32,286 nt of DNA from Clostridium sp. UBA4108 (GTDB lineage Bacteria > Bacillota > Clostridia > Clostridiales > Clostridiaceae). The position numbers and the translations under genes were made by a program. How positions within the stretch are numbered: position 1 is the first letter of the stretch; every line of letters begins with the position of its first letter. The notes beneath the pieces are model-generated. The model searched no databases. It was not told the origin of the DNA and worked only from the letters and a program-made list of their open reading frames with translations. The stretch covers positions 55,702-87,987 of the forward strand of contig DFXM01000032.1 of NCBI GenBank assembly GCA_002381695.1, written 5' to 3'. This document shows positions 23,434-30,484 of the stretch, one piece after another.

Positions 23434-24219
23434 CTATTTTCTAATGAATTCTACATTTAAAAGTCGTGTCTTAGACACAAAACCACAACTCTCTAAGGTC
23501 TTTTTCGAATTGATATTATAATACCAGCAACCACATATAGGAATTTCTCCATTTTCATAACATAATTCTTTTAGTTTAGTTATTATGGTTCTTCCAATGC
23601 CCTTTTGTCTGTATGCTTCATTTGTGAACATTCCTATACTTGTATATCCCTTCAATACTTGTCCTTTTTCAGTTATACCGAAACCTAAAACTTTTTCCTC
23701 TTCAGTAAAAATAAATATCTCATTCCCCTTCACTTGCTTTGGAATATCTTCAAAGAAATCCTCACTGATTTCCTTTATTACTTCTATATCACCTCCCTCT
23801 GCTACTCTTAAAACTCCACCTTCATATAGCTTTACTGGTTCAGGATTCTCCTTATTGTCTTGAAAGAAGTATGCCTGGTTTTTTATTTCTTTATTTTCTA
23901 TATCACAAATACAGTTTAGAAATAATTCATCTGATGTACACACATAAGCTGCCTCTATAGAAAATTCATTAATTAACTCATAAAAGATATCTTGAGCATA
24001 TCTTAGATTCTTATTCTCTATATAAAACTGAGTTAGTAACTTTTTATCATATATTGCTAAATATCCTATCACTAGATCATCTTTAATTATCTTGTGAAAT
24101 TCTGATTGACTTATATGATCATCTAGATAGGAATCAAAAGGTGAGGATAGTGTTTTTGTATACTCTTTTATTAATTTAAAAATATCCTCCATTGCGGTAG
24201 TTTCAAATCTAAAATTCAT
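23434..24219 (-). CDS. GNAT N-acetyltransferase with N-terminal extension domain
   Basis: A 261-residue protein. The N-terminal half (1-130) is GNAT-like but without a cofactor loop. The C-terminal half (135-261) has the acetyl-CoA loop RQKGIG at 204-209 in GMFTNEAYRQKGIGRTII, and motif B NSKKTLESCGFVSKTRLLN. The layout is like that of tandem GNATs elsewhere in this window. GGAGATG precedes the ATG. It starts 52 nt after the larger GNAT gene and ends 11 nt before the Blt-like gene, so they share a transcript. The substrate is unknown. Confidence 0.88.
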   Translation of the reverse strand: MNFRFETTAMEDIFKLIKEYTKTLSSPFDSYLDDHISQSEFHKIIKDDLVIGYLAIYDKKLLTQFYIENKNLRYAQDIFYELINEFSIEAAYVCTSDELFLNCICDIENKEIKNQAYFFQDNKENPEPVKLYEGGVLRVAEGGDIEVIKEISEDFFEDIPKQVKGNEIFIFTEEEKVLGFGITEKGQVLKGYTSIGMFTNEAYRQKGIGRTIITKLKELCYENGEIPICGCWYYNINSKKTLESCGFVSKTRLLNVEFIRK

Positions 24220-24271
24220 ATTACATCTCCTATCAATTTTCTTACTTAGTTAATCTTTGCTTTATATAGTC

Positions 24272-25504
24272 CTATTTAAAAAGCTTCCAGTAAATCAATT
24301 CCTCATCTATACTGGTTTCTTTCATTCCTACTTTCTCTAATATTCTAGCGGAAGATTTATTCTCTATTAAACACTCAGCTTTAACACATCTAACGCCTTC
24401 TTGATTAAATGCCCAGTTAATCATTGCTTTCAAGCTCTCAAAACCATAACTTTTTCCTCTCTCTTCCTCAATAAAACCATAACCTATCTCAACTTCTCCT
24501 AGTATGTTAGGTTTGTCCTTAAAGCCAATATCTCCTATAACTTCATTACTTTCTTTTTTTATAACCATCCAATCTTCAAATCCTGTGGGATCATTCTCTT
24601 CTTTGAGTCTCTTTTTTATGATTGGAAGTATGTCCATAGTATCCTCTGTTGGCCACCCATTGCCTAATTTAAAACCTAAACTTTCAACTTTCTCATTATC
24701 TCTTTTAATTAAAAACTCAACCATTTCTAAGGTCATTGGCTTTAAGTATAATCTTTCCGTTTCTATGTGATGATCTTTTTCTTTATTCCTTTGATCTTTT
24801 AAATACCTTTGGCATCTATTAATCCAAAGTTCACTATGTTTTTCTGTTGTTACCACTCTGTTAGCTAAATCTTTAATTGTAAAAATTTTTTCATTCTCAC
24901 ACCATTTCATACATGTTTTATAGAATTCTATACTATCATTGTCTGTTTCTAAATAAGCATAAACATATTTAAATCCTTTGTTATATGCTGCTACTAATCT
25001 AGAGTGTCCATCTATAGAAACTATCTTGTCTCCTATTTTCACACAACTAACAACAATATCTTCTGGTTTCTCTATCCATGAAGCAACTCTATTAAGTTTA
25101 ACTTCATCAACAGTTAATTGTTCTGGTATTATCTCATCTATGTTAATTTTAAAAACTTCAATGTCATTATTAGTGGCTAATAACCATCCGTAATTCTTTT
25201 TAAATCCATAATTAACTAAAATATCCGGATTAATTTTACTATTTTCTTCTTTGTATATAATTCTTTTTAAATAAGGATTCCAATACATCATTTCATCCAT
25301 TAAACCTTTTAAAATTTCCCCTTCTTTATCTGAATCTAATATAATAAAATTTACAATTTCAACTTCCTCTATGTTGGTTATATCATACTCAAGTACCCCA
25401 ACAACCTTATCTTCATTACTTGCAATTAAGGCAGTGCTCTGGACAAAACACCTTTCATATTTTATATATTTATAATCATTTTCTGTTGCTCTATAAAAGT
25501 CCAT
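24272..25504 (-). CDS. Three-domain protein: GNAT-like, ParB/sulfiredoxin-like, GNAT
   Basis: A 410-residue fusion. Residues 1-115 are GNAT-like without a cofactor loop. Residues 118-200 resemble the ParB/sulfiredoxin fold: INIDEIIPEQLTVDE, VVSCVKIGDKIVSIDGHSR with IDGHSR at 164-169, and AYNKGFKYVYAYLE. ParB-fold members use this box to bind nucleotides. Residues 246-410 are a RimJ/RimL-type GNAT with ETERLYLKPMT and motif A RGKSYG at 349-354 (Ser in place of Gly), then NKSSARILEKVGMKE. AAAGGAG lies 9 nt before the ATG. I know of no described protein with this exact order. Confidence 0.75.
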   Translation of the reverse strand: MDFYRATENDYKYIKYERCFVQSTALIASNEDKVVGVLEYDITNIEEVEIVNFIILDSDKEGEILKGLMDEMMYWNPYLKRIIYKEENSKINPDILVNYGFKKNYGWLLATNNDIEVFKINIDEIIPEQLTVDEVKLNRVASWIEKPEDIVVSCVKIGDKIVSIDGHSRLVAAYNKGFKYVYAYLETDNDSIEFYKTCMKWCENEKIFTIKDLANRVVTTEKHSELWINRCQRYLKDQRNKEKDHHIETERLYLKPMTLEMVEFLIKRDNEKVESLGFKLGNGWPTEDTMDILPIIKKRLKEENDPTGFEDWMVIKKESNEVIGDIGFKDKPNILGEVEIGYGFIEEERGKSYGFESLKAMINWAFNQEGVRCVKAECLIENKSSARILEKVGMKETSIDEELIYWKLFK

Positions 25505-25565
25505 TCTATTTCTGCTCCTTTGTTATATATTTTTCATAATTAATTTTCCATAAGTTTATACCCTA

Positions 25566-26132
25566 CTACTTATAACTCTTTATTACTCCAAAGATTAACC
25601 TGTCCTCATATCCATCTATTGCTATATTATAGGCTGACTCTTTTCTCAATCCTTCTCTTTCAAATCCAAGTTTTGAACATAACTTAATTGAAGCAATATT
25701 ATCAGGGTGTATGGATGCTTCAATTCTATGTAGATTTGAAGTTTTAAATCCATAATTAATAACCTTTTCTCCTGCTTCACTCATTATATTTTTTCTCCAA
25801 TATTTCTTATTAAGCATATATCCTATAGTTGCACTTGAATTATTTTTATCAAAATTATTAAGTGTAATTAGCCCTATCACCTTATCTGTTTCCTTTTCTG
25901 CAATGCACCATCTAATAAATCTCTTTTCATTAAAACCTTTTAGAAAGGCTTCTACAGATTTCTTTGCCTGTTCAATAGTAGTCATAGGATTAGTTTGCTG
26001 ATACTTAACAGCTTCTTCCTCAGAATATATGTCATATATATAGCTATAATCTGATTCCTTTACTTGCCTTAATATAAATCTCTCTGTTTCAAGTGTTGGA
26101 AAGCTTTTAAATATTAAATCTATATGGTTCAT
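25566..26132 (-). CDS. GNAT N-acetyltransferase, RimJ/RimL-like, with altered cofactor loop
   Basis: A 188-residue RimJ/RimL-type GNAT: LETERFILRQVKESDYSYIY at the start, ATIGYMLNKKYW before the loop, and motif B NIASIKLCSKLGFEREGLRK. The acetyl-CoA loop reads WRKNIM at 112-117, where the usual WGKGIM glycines are Arg and Asn. Other family members tolerate part of this change, so loss of activity is not certain. AAAGGA precedes the ATG at a long spacing (about 12 nt). It follows the esterase gene by 21 nt. Confidence 0.88.
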   Translation of the reverse strand: MNHIDLIFKSFPTLETERFILRQVKESDYSYIYDIYSEEEAVKYQQTNPMTTIEQAKKSVEAFLKGFNEKRFIRWCIAEKETDKVIGLITLNNFDKNNSSATIGYMLNKKYWRKNIMSEAGEKVINYGFKTSNLHRIEASIHPDNIASIKLCSKLGFEREGLRKESAYNIAIDGYEDRLIFGVIKSYK

Positions 26133-26153
26133 GTGCTCATTCTTCCTTTCAGC

Positions 26154-27368
26154 TTAATTTAAAATTCCAATTAAAGCTACAAGTCCTGTAGCTAGTGTTT
26201 CACCCCAACCTAAATAATCATGTCCTGATGGAAAATTTTCATAAGCTACACTATATCCTTTGTTTGATAAAACATCTCTCATATTATTTATCACTTCCAT
26301 CATTATAGGTTCGTCATCATATGGATGATCCTCTAATAATCCTGCATTTAAATAAAATTTTATAGGTAGCCTCTCATTATTTTCATACTCTTTCGTAAGC
26401 CATTGATTTTCATACCAGTAAGAGCCTGATTGAGAAAGCACGTTACCAAAAATATGAGGATTTTTATAAGCTATATATGTAGCTGATAGCCCTCCAAGAC
26501 TGACTCCTCCAATAATTGTGCTTTGTAGATTTCTAGTTATATTATAATTTTTGTACGTCCAAGGCATCAATTCCTTAATTAAAAAGTCAGAAAATTTCTC
26601 ATTACAAATAAGTTCCTCATATCTATTCACTGTACTTTCAATAAATACACAAACTATTGGCGGAATTTTCTCATCATCTATTAGGTTGTTGAACACCGTT
26701 TCAGCACCCATATTCATATATTCAAAGCCATCAGTAAGAATTAATAAGCTATATGGACTACCATCAGTTCTATAATTCCATGGAGTATAAATCCATATTC
26801 TACGAGTATCATCTAAAATTTCACTATGAAGTCTATGCATTTCAATCTGTCCACTTTTAACTTCCTCTCTTAAAGCTGTCCAAAAATCCTCTTTAACCTT
26901 TGGTAGCTTAACTAATGAATATTTCTGGTGCTTATCTTCTGGCTTTTCTTCATCCTCTGCAAATTGAAATATATTAGAGTTTAATGGATCGATAATTGAA
27001 TTCTTTTTTATATTTTCATAGTTATTATCAAATTCATAATTTAAAGAAAAGTTATATTTAAATTTCACATCATTTCTAACCTTGTAGGTTTTAAACCAAA
27101 TGTCAGTGTCTTCAATATGATTCATCATATTTTCTGAATATCGGAACCCTGGAACTCCTCCATAAATTAATATATTGTCTATATCATCTATACCTCTATA
27201 TAGAAAGGTCACTAATACATTGCTATTATCCCCTTCTATTTCTTCTACTAAAGGTGTTCCTATATTTTCTATATCTAACCAAAATTCTTCAATTGTGCTA
27301 TATGTTCCTTTTTCTATCTCCCTTAACAGTGCACTTATTTTATCACCTTTTAAATTCTCCACACTCAT
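26154..27368 (-). CDS. Enterochelin-esterase-like alpha/beta hydrolase
   Basis: A 404-residue two-domain hydrolase. Residues about 25-165 form a CBM48-like N-terminal domain (VLVTFLYRGIDDIDNILIYG), as in Fes/IroD esterases. The catalytic part begins with RRIWIYTPWNY and LLILTDGFEY; the nucleophile is Ser290 in GGVSLGGLSA, and His is in PSGHDYLGW. Family members cleave ferric enterobactin-type siderophores or act as feruloyl/lipid esterases. There is no signal peptide, consistent with a cytoplasmic esterase. No siderophore uptake genes are nearby, so iron release is not confirmed. It starts 9 nt after the upstream GNAT gene. Confidence 0.85.
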   Translation of the reverse strand: MSVENLKGDKISALLREIEKGTYSTIEEFWLDIENIGTPLVEEIEGDNSNVLVTFLYRGIDDIDNILIYGGVPGFRYSENMMNHIEDTDIWFKTYKVRNDVKFKYNFSLNYEFDNNYENIKKNSIIDPLNSNIFQFAEDEEKPEDKHQKYSLVKLPKVKEDFWTALREEVKSGQIEMHRLHSEILDDTRRIWIYTPWNYRTDGSPYSLLILTDGFEYMNMGAETVFNNLIDDEKIPPIVCVFIESTVNRYEELICNEKFSDFLIKELMPWTYKNYNITRNLQSTIIGGVSLGGLSATYIAYKNPHIFGNVLSQSGSYWYENQWLTKEYENNERLPIKFYLNAGLLEDHPYDDEPIMMEVINNMRDVLSNKGYSVAYENFPSGHDYLGWGETLATGLVALIGILN

Positions 27369-27377
27369 AATGATTTT

Positions 27378-27869
27378 TTACCTTACCTTAGCATATAGTA
27401 GATTATCATAGTATTCTCCCTGAAATTCTACAGCTTTTCTCAGTAATCCCTCTCTAATAAAGTTATTTTTAATTGCAACCTTTTCACTGGCTTTATTTCT
27501 CGGGTCCATCCTAATTTCAAGTCTGATTAGCTTTAGATCTTCAAAGGCTATTTTCTCTATTTTAGCTACCACTTCTGAGGCAATTCCCTTATTAAAATAG
27601 TTTCTATTTATAAAATAACCTAACTCCCCAATATGAGGTGCTTGTTGAAATATTTCAATTTTACATCCTCCCACTAAGGCTCCTTTACAAATTATTGAAT
27701 AGTTATATTCAAGATTATTGCTTCTTTTATACTCTCTTCTTTTAATCCATTGGACCTCTTCTTCCACATCTTTAGGAATAGTGGCATGATAAAATTCATA
27801 CTTTCCATCTTCTAAAATCCTTAAATATTCTTCTGCATCTTCTACCTTTGGATAACGAAGTTCAATCAT
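27378..27869 (-). CDS. GNAT N-acetyltransferase
   Basis: A 163-residue GNAT from the chosen start MIELRYPKVEDAEEY; GAGGTG lies 7 nt upstream of this ATG, and the earlier in-frame ATG would cover it. The acetyl-CoA loop FNKGIA is at 92-97 in GYFINRNYFNKGIASEVV. Motif B is NKASEKVAIKNNFIREGLLR, followed by QGEYYDNLLYAKV as in RimJ/RimL-type enzymes. It lies between the gluzincin-like gene (35 nt) and the esterase gene (9 nt) in one likely operon. Confidence 0.9.
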   Translation of the reverse strand: MIELRYPKVEDAEEYLRILEDGKYEFYHATIPKDVEEEVQWIKRREYKRSNNLEYNYSIICKGALVGGCKIEIFQQAPHIGELGYFINRNYFNKGIASEVVAKIEKIAFEDLKLIRLEIRMDPRNKASEKVAIKNNFIREGLLRKAVEFQGEYYDNLLYAKVR

Positions 27870-27904
27870 TTTTCTCACCTCTTCATGCATTCTCTTGCCC
27901 CCTA

Positions 27905-28618
27905 CTACTCAAAATTTTTCATTATCTTTTCTACTTCTTCATTAATATTAAAATCACCTACATACTGGATAAAATTCTTCTCTAATTCATCAAATTCTAT
28001 ATTAAATATATCTAGGCACACTTTTTCAAAATCTTCAGTTATTTTCATATAAAATTTTTTATATTTCTCTATACCATATAATGAAATAATATATTCAGTA
28101 AAAGCTCCCGCAATAGGATAAGTTAGTTTGCAACTATATTTGAAAAATTCTTCATTCTTCATCAGCTTTGTTATTCTTATATATTTATCATTCTTAATAA
28201 AATAATTTGCCCAACTAAAATTACTAATCCCGTACCATTGTTTATCGAAATAAATAGCCAATCCTTCTCTCATAAAGGCTTGTAACGGCACTGCTAATGC
28301 ATAGGAAATTATATGAGCATCCTCATGATATCCTGTGCACTCAATATTCTGATTAACCACTGCATATATTTCATTTGGTCTTCTTGCAAATCCATTACAT
28401 GGCTCATTATCTCCACATAATTCTCCCACCTCAGTTGGAGAATTACATAAATAATACTTAATCTTATAATTAAAGTTAACTTTCAGTACATTACATATAA
28501 ACTTAAAGACTCTTTCTTGTAACTGAATTATTTCTTTTATTTTATTCTCTGCCACTGATCCTTTATGAAAATTAAATATATAGTTCTCACTTTCATAAGT
28601 AATCCAATTATTATTCAT
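27905..28618 (-). CDS. Gluzincin-type putative metallopeptidase (peptidase MA-like)
   Basis: A 237-residue protein with an HExxH zinc motif, HEDAH (about 98-102), and a downstream third ligand Glu in MREGLAIYFD 20 residues later. This is the spacing of gluzincins and of the peptidase MA-like family. The N-terminus (YESENYIFNFHKGSVAENKI) resembles the region before such domains. No signal peptide, so it is cytoplasmic. The ATG at 28618 has AAGGA 10 nt upstream; a GTG two codons earlier (28624) is an alternative. It is inside the dense GNAT run, 19 nt after the first gene. The substrate is unknown. Confidence 0.72.
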   Translation of the reverse strand: MNNNWITYESENYIFNFHKGSVAENKIKEIIQLQERVFKFICNVLKVNFNYKIKYYLCNSPTEVGELCGDNEPCNGFARRPNEIYAVVNQNIECTGYHEDAHIISYALAVPLQAFMREGLAIYFDKQWYGISNFSWANYFIKNDKYIRITKLMKNEEFFKYSCKLTYPIAGAFTEYIISLYGIEKYKKFYMKITEDFEKVCLDIFNIEFDELEKNFIQYVGDFNINEEVEKIMKNFE

Positions 28619-28637
28619 ACCCACTTCATCCTTTCAA

Positions 28638-29144
28638 CTAATACTTTTTAAAATCAAATCCTAATATTTGAGCTTCCTCTTCCTTATCTAGTCTTTTATC
28701 ATAATTTTTTCTAAGTTCAATCATGTTAAGATGGTCAAACCCACAATCCCTATAAAGCTTTAAGGCAGAAGTATTTCTAGGTATAACACTTACAAACATT
28801 GAAGTTATGTTTCTCTCTATCATTAGTTCATCAAGCTTTTTAATAGCAAGCTTTCCTATACCCCTCTTCCTATATTCTTCAGCAATAAATATATCTTCCA
28901 GCCATGCTACCTTTTGTCCACCAAATCTTATATAAAAGAAGCCCACTACTTCTCCCTCAAGAAAAATATTATAAACCTCACCCATTTCCAGCCATTCCTT
29001 TAATGACTTCTCTGACTCTTCATCAGTCTGCCAAAATTCCTTTGGTGCATTGTTGAGTTTTCTATGATAATTCATTAGTTCTGTAATCATCTCAGCTGTA
29101 TATATAAATAATTCTTCCTTCATCTCTCTAATTGTAATATCCAT
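28638..29144 (-). CDS. GNAT N-acetyltransferase, first gene of the dense run
   Basis: A 168-residue GNAT from the chosen start MDITIREMKEE; AGGAGG lies 7 nt upstream, while an in-frame ATG 17 codons earlier has no ribosome binding site and would add a spurious hydrophobic leader. The acetyl-CoA loop RKRGIG is at 92-97 in FIAEEYRKRGIGKLAIKKL. Motif B is NTSALKLYRDCGFDHLNMIEL. It is the most upstream gene of the 8-kb run. Foldback family 1 copy 2 starts about 35 nt upstream, so the operon's promoter must lie in or beyond that repeat. Confidence 0.92.
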   Translation of the reverse strand: MDITIREMKEELFIYTAEMITELMNYHRKLNNAPKEFWQTDEESEKSLKEWLEMGEVYNIFLEGEVVGFFYIRFGGQKVAWLEDIFIAEEYRKRGIGKLAIKKLDELMIERNITSMFVSVIPRNTSALKLYRDCGFDHLNMIELRKNYDKRLDKEEEAQILGFDFKKY

Positions 29145-29178
29145 AACTTTTCCTCCTAAAATTAATAGCAAGACTAAA

Positions 29179-29450
29179 CCACAAGAGGTATTCATTTATT
29201 AGAATTATGAAATTTTTCTGTAATGACTTACATAAGAAATGAAGAAACTATTTAAATTTGATTTTAGAAATTCTTCCTTTGAATAGATAAAATTCTCGTA
29301 AGCTTGTCAGGACGACAAGCTAGTGAACCTGAGACAGGACGTCGAATGTGAGCGTTAGAAAATTTTAGCTAAGCAAAGATTAGAATCCCTTAATCAAATT
29401 TATGTTTCAACTTCTTATATAAGTTATGGATGAGGAATTTCATAATTCTT
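29179..29450. repeat. Foldback family 1, full copy 2
   Basis: AGAATTATGAAATT (29201-29214) pairs perfectly with AATTTCATAATTCT (29436-29449), and ACTTA (29226-29230) with TAAGT (29420-29424), in the same register as copy 1. The core 29286-29359 is identical to copy 1 over 74 nt. Where copy 1 has A19671-T19907 and G19693-C19885, this copy has T29208-A29442 and A29230-T29420, so two base pairs covary. The element lies directly upstream of the GNAT operon start and in the same orientation as copy 1. Confidence 0.78.
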
Positions 29451-29492
29451 ATATTTTTATTATTATCTTTGTTTTAATTATCGTAAAAAAAT

Positions 29493-29537
29493 AAATAGCT
29501 ATATCCTTTCCTCTTTAGAAATAGGATACAGCTATTT
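29493..29537 (-). terminator. Intrinsic terminator, second of a tandem pair
   Basis: Arms 29493-29507 (AAATAGCTATATCCT) and 29523-29537 pair at 14 of 15 positions around a 15-nt loop. On the minus strand the stem is followed by ATTTTTTTAC, a run of seven T. This is a good intrinsic terminator for transcripts from the small peptide gene at 29685. Confidence 0.75.
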
Positions 29538-29553
29538 TGTTTATGAATATAAA

Positions 29554-29578
29554 AAGTCCTAGGGATACCCTAGAACTT
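29554..29578 (-). terminator. Intrinsic terminator / possible attenuator
   Basis: AAGTCCTAGGG (29554-29564) pairs with CCCTAGAACTT (29568-29578) at 10 of 11 positions, with an ATA loop. On the minus strand the stem is followed by TTTTTATATTC. It begins 30 nt after the stop codon of the 25-codon ORF. The heptamer TAGGGTA in its minus-strand 5' arm and loop can pair with TACCCTA inside that ORF (see findings). Confidence 0.75.
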
Positions 29579-29607
29579 AATTACAAACATAGAGCTTTAA
29601 ATTGCTT

Positions 29608-29685
29608 TTAAAAACCTATACTTTGAGGTAGGGTAGAATTTGTATTTCTATTAAGTTTATATAAATTATTAGCTTTATTTAACAT
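29608..29685 (-). CDS. Small 25-residue peptide, possible leader peptide
   Basis: The frame encodes MLNKANNLYKLNRNTNSTLP plus QSIGF. AAAGGAGGT ends 7 nt before the ATG, and the promoter at 29718-29747 has both consensus hexamers. Two terminator hairpins follow. The peptide is basic (K4, K10, R13), rich in Asn, has no hydrophobic segment and no cysteine, and therefore does not look like a type I toxin or an AgrD precursor. It may be a leader peptide controlling the GNAT run downstream, a small signalling peptide, or an incidental frame on a small RNA. Function is unknown. Confidence 0.6.
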   Translation of the reverse strand: MLNKANNLYKLNRNTNSTLPQSIGF

Positions 29686-29717
29686 ATTCCTACCTCCTTT
29701 TTATTGATTATATTCCT

Positions 29718-29747
29718 ATTATAGTTTCAAATTGTATTATCTGTCAA
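29718..29747 (-). promoter_or_regulatory. Consensus sigma-A promoter of the small peptide gene
   Basis: TTGACA (29747-29742 on the minus strand) and TATAAT (29723-29718) are separated by 18 nt. Both hexamers match the vegetative consensus exactly. Transcription would start near 29711, giving a 5' leader of about 25 nt before the ATG at 29685. It is the best promoter seen in the window. Confidence 0.8.
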
Positions 29748-30272
29748 CTCAACTCATTCTTCTAAAAAAATTTTATTGTCCAAAATATGCTATTTGATTT
29801 TTATGAATTAATCCGTATAATTATAGTTAACGTCAAATTATAAATTTACCTTTTTTTTACAATATAGCTTTTCTATATATTGAAAAGTGTTGTATTTTTT
29901 ATTCTTTATTTGTAGGGTTTTTTTGTTCTTAATCGTTATATATTTATATAGAGTTAAACTGAACCTTTTTATTAGCTTAAATTTGATTTTTGATATACTT
30001 AAGAAATTCTTAAGAATTCTGTTTAAGTTTTCTTAAGAATTTTACTTTATAATAAAAATATAAATTCAATAATATAACAATATTGTTATATTAAAATTTG
30101 TTAATGTTTCAAAACTGTAAGGATTTAAGATAAATTTTATGATAATATTAATTTGTAAAATATAAATTAATAATTCACACGAAATTAATATATTATCGTA
30201 TATAAATTAATCCATATAATCATATTCTTTATTGTAATTTATTTGAAACATCTTTACTAGCATTTATATATT
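29748..30272. other. AT-rich gene-free stretch with repeated CTTAAGAA palindromes
   Basis: I see no gene here. The palindrome TTCTTAAGAA occurs at 30007-30016 and 30030-30039, with a related ACTTAAGAA at 29997-30005. A plus-strand TATAAT at 30048-30053 lies 8 nt beyond, with no clear -35. This could be an operator array in front of a plus-strand transcript toward 30485. The rest is low-complexity A+T. Confidence 0.35.
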
Positions 30273-30413
30273 AGGTTTTGTTTTAAATGGCTGTTGATTT
30301 CAGAACTATATATTATTGCGAAGCAAAAGGTTTAAGTGTAAACTCAGATTTCTGCAGAACAAAGGAATCTCTAGTTGAACTTATGAAGATCTGTGAGTAA
30401 TAATATATAGTTC
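30273..30413. repeat. Foldback family 2, partial copy with inner inverted repeat
   Basis: The left end AGGTTTTGTTTTAA (30273-30286) matches the terminal repeat of the element at 31993-32175 (read in reverse complement), followed by similar TGTTGAT and GAACTA sequence. GAACTATATATTATT (30303-30317) is perfectly inverted at 30399-30413. The matching right end was not found. A 37-codon frame (30287-30400) inside it has no ribosome binding site and is probably not a gene. Confidence 0.55.
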
Positions 30414-30484
30414 ATTATAAATAATATATTGAAATAAATAATAAATATGGAAAATAAATCTTAACACGGGTGGGTGATTAGCAA

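Noticed and set aside
26154..27368. Siderophore utilisation locus around the enterochelin-esterase-like gene
   Set aside because: No transporter, binding protein or Fur-box-like sequence was seen nearby.
190..29144. Chromosomal integron cassette array
   Set aside because: Gene orientation and content fit, but I see no integrase and no repeated attC-like sites (GTTRRRY...RYYYAAC) at the gene junctions.
29608..29685. 25-residue peptide as an AgrD precursor for the AgrC-like kinase
   Set aside because: No amphipathic N-terminal helix, no Cys or suitable thiolactone residue, no acidic tail, and it lies about 24 kb away without agrB.
30287..30400. 37-codon plus-strand frame with ATG inside the foldback copy
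   Set aside because: No ribosome binding site; it spans the arms of an inverted repeat, so its open state is likely incidental.
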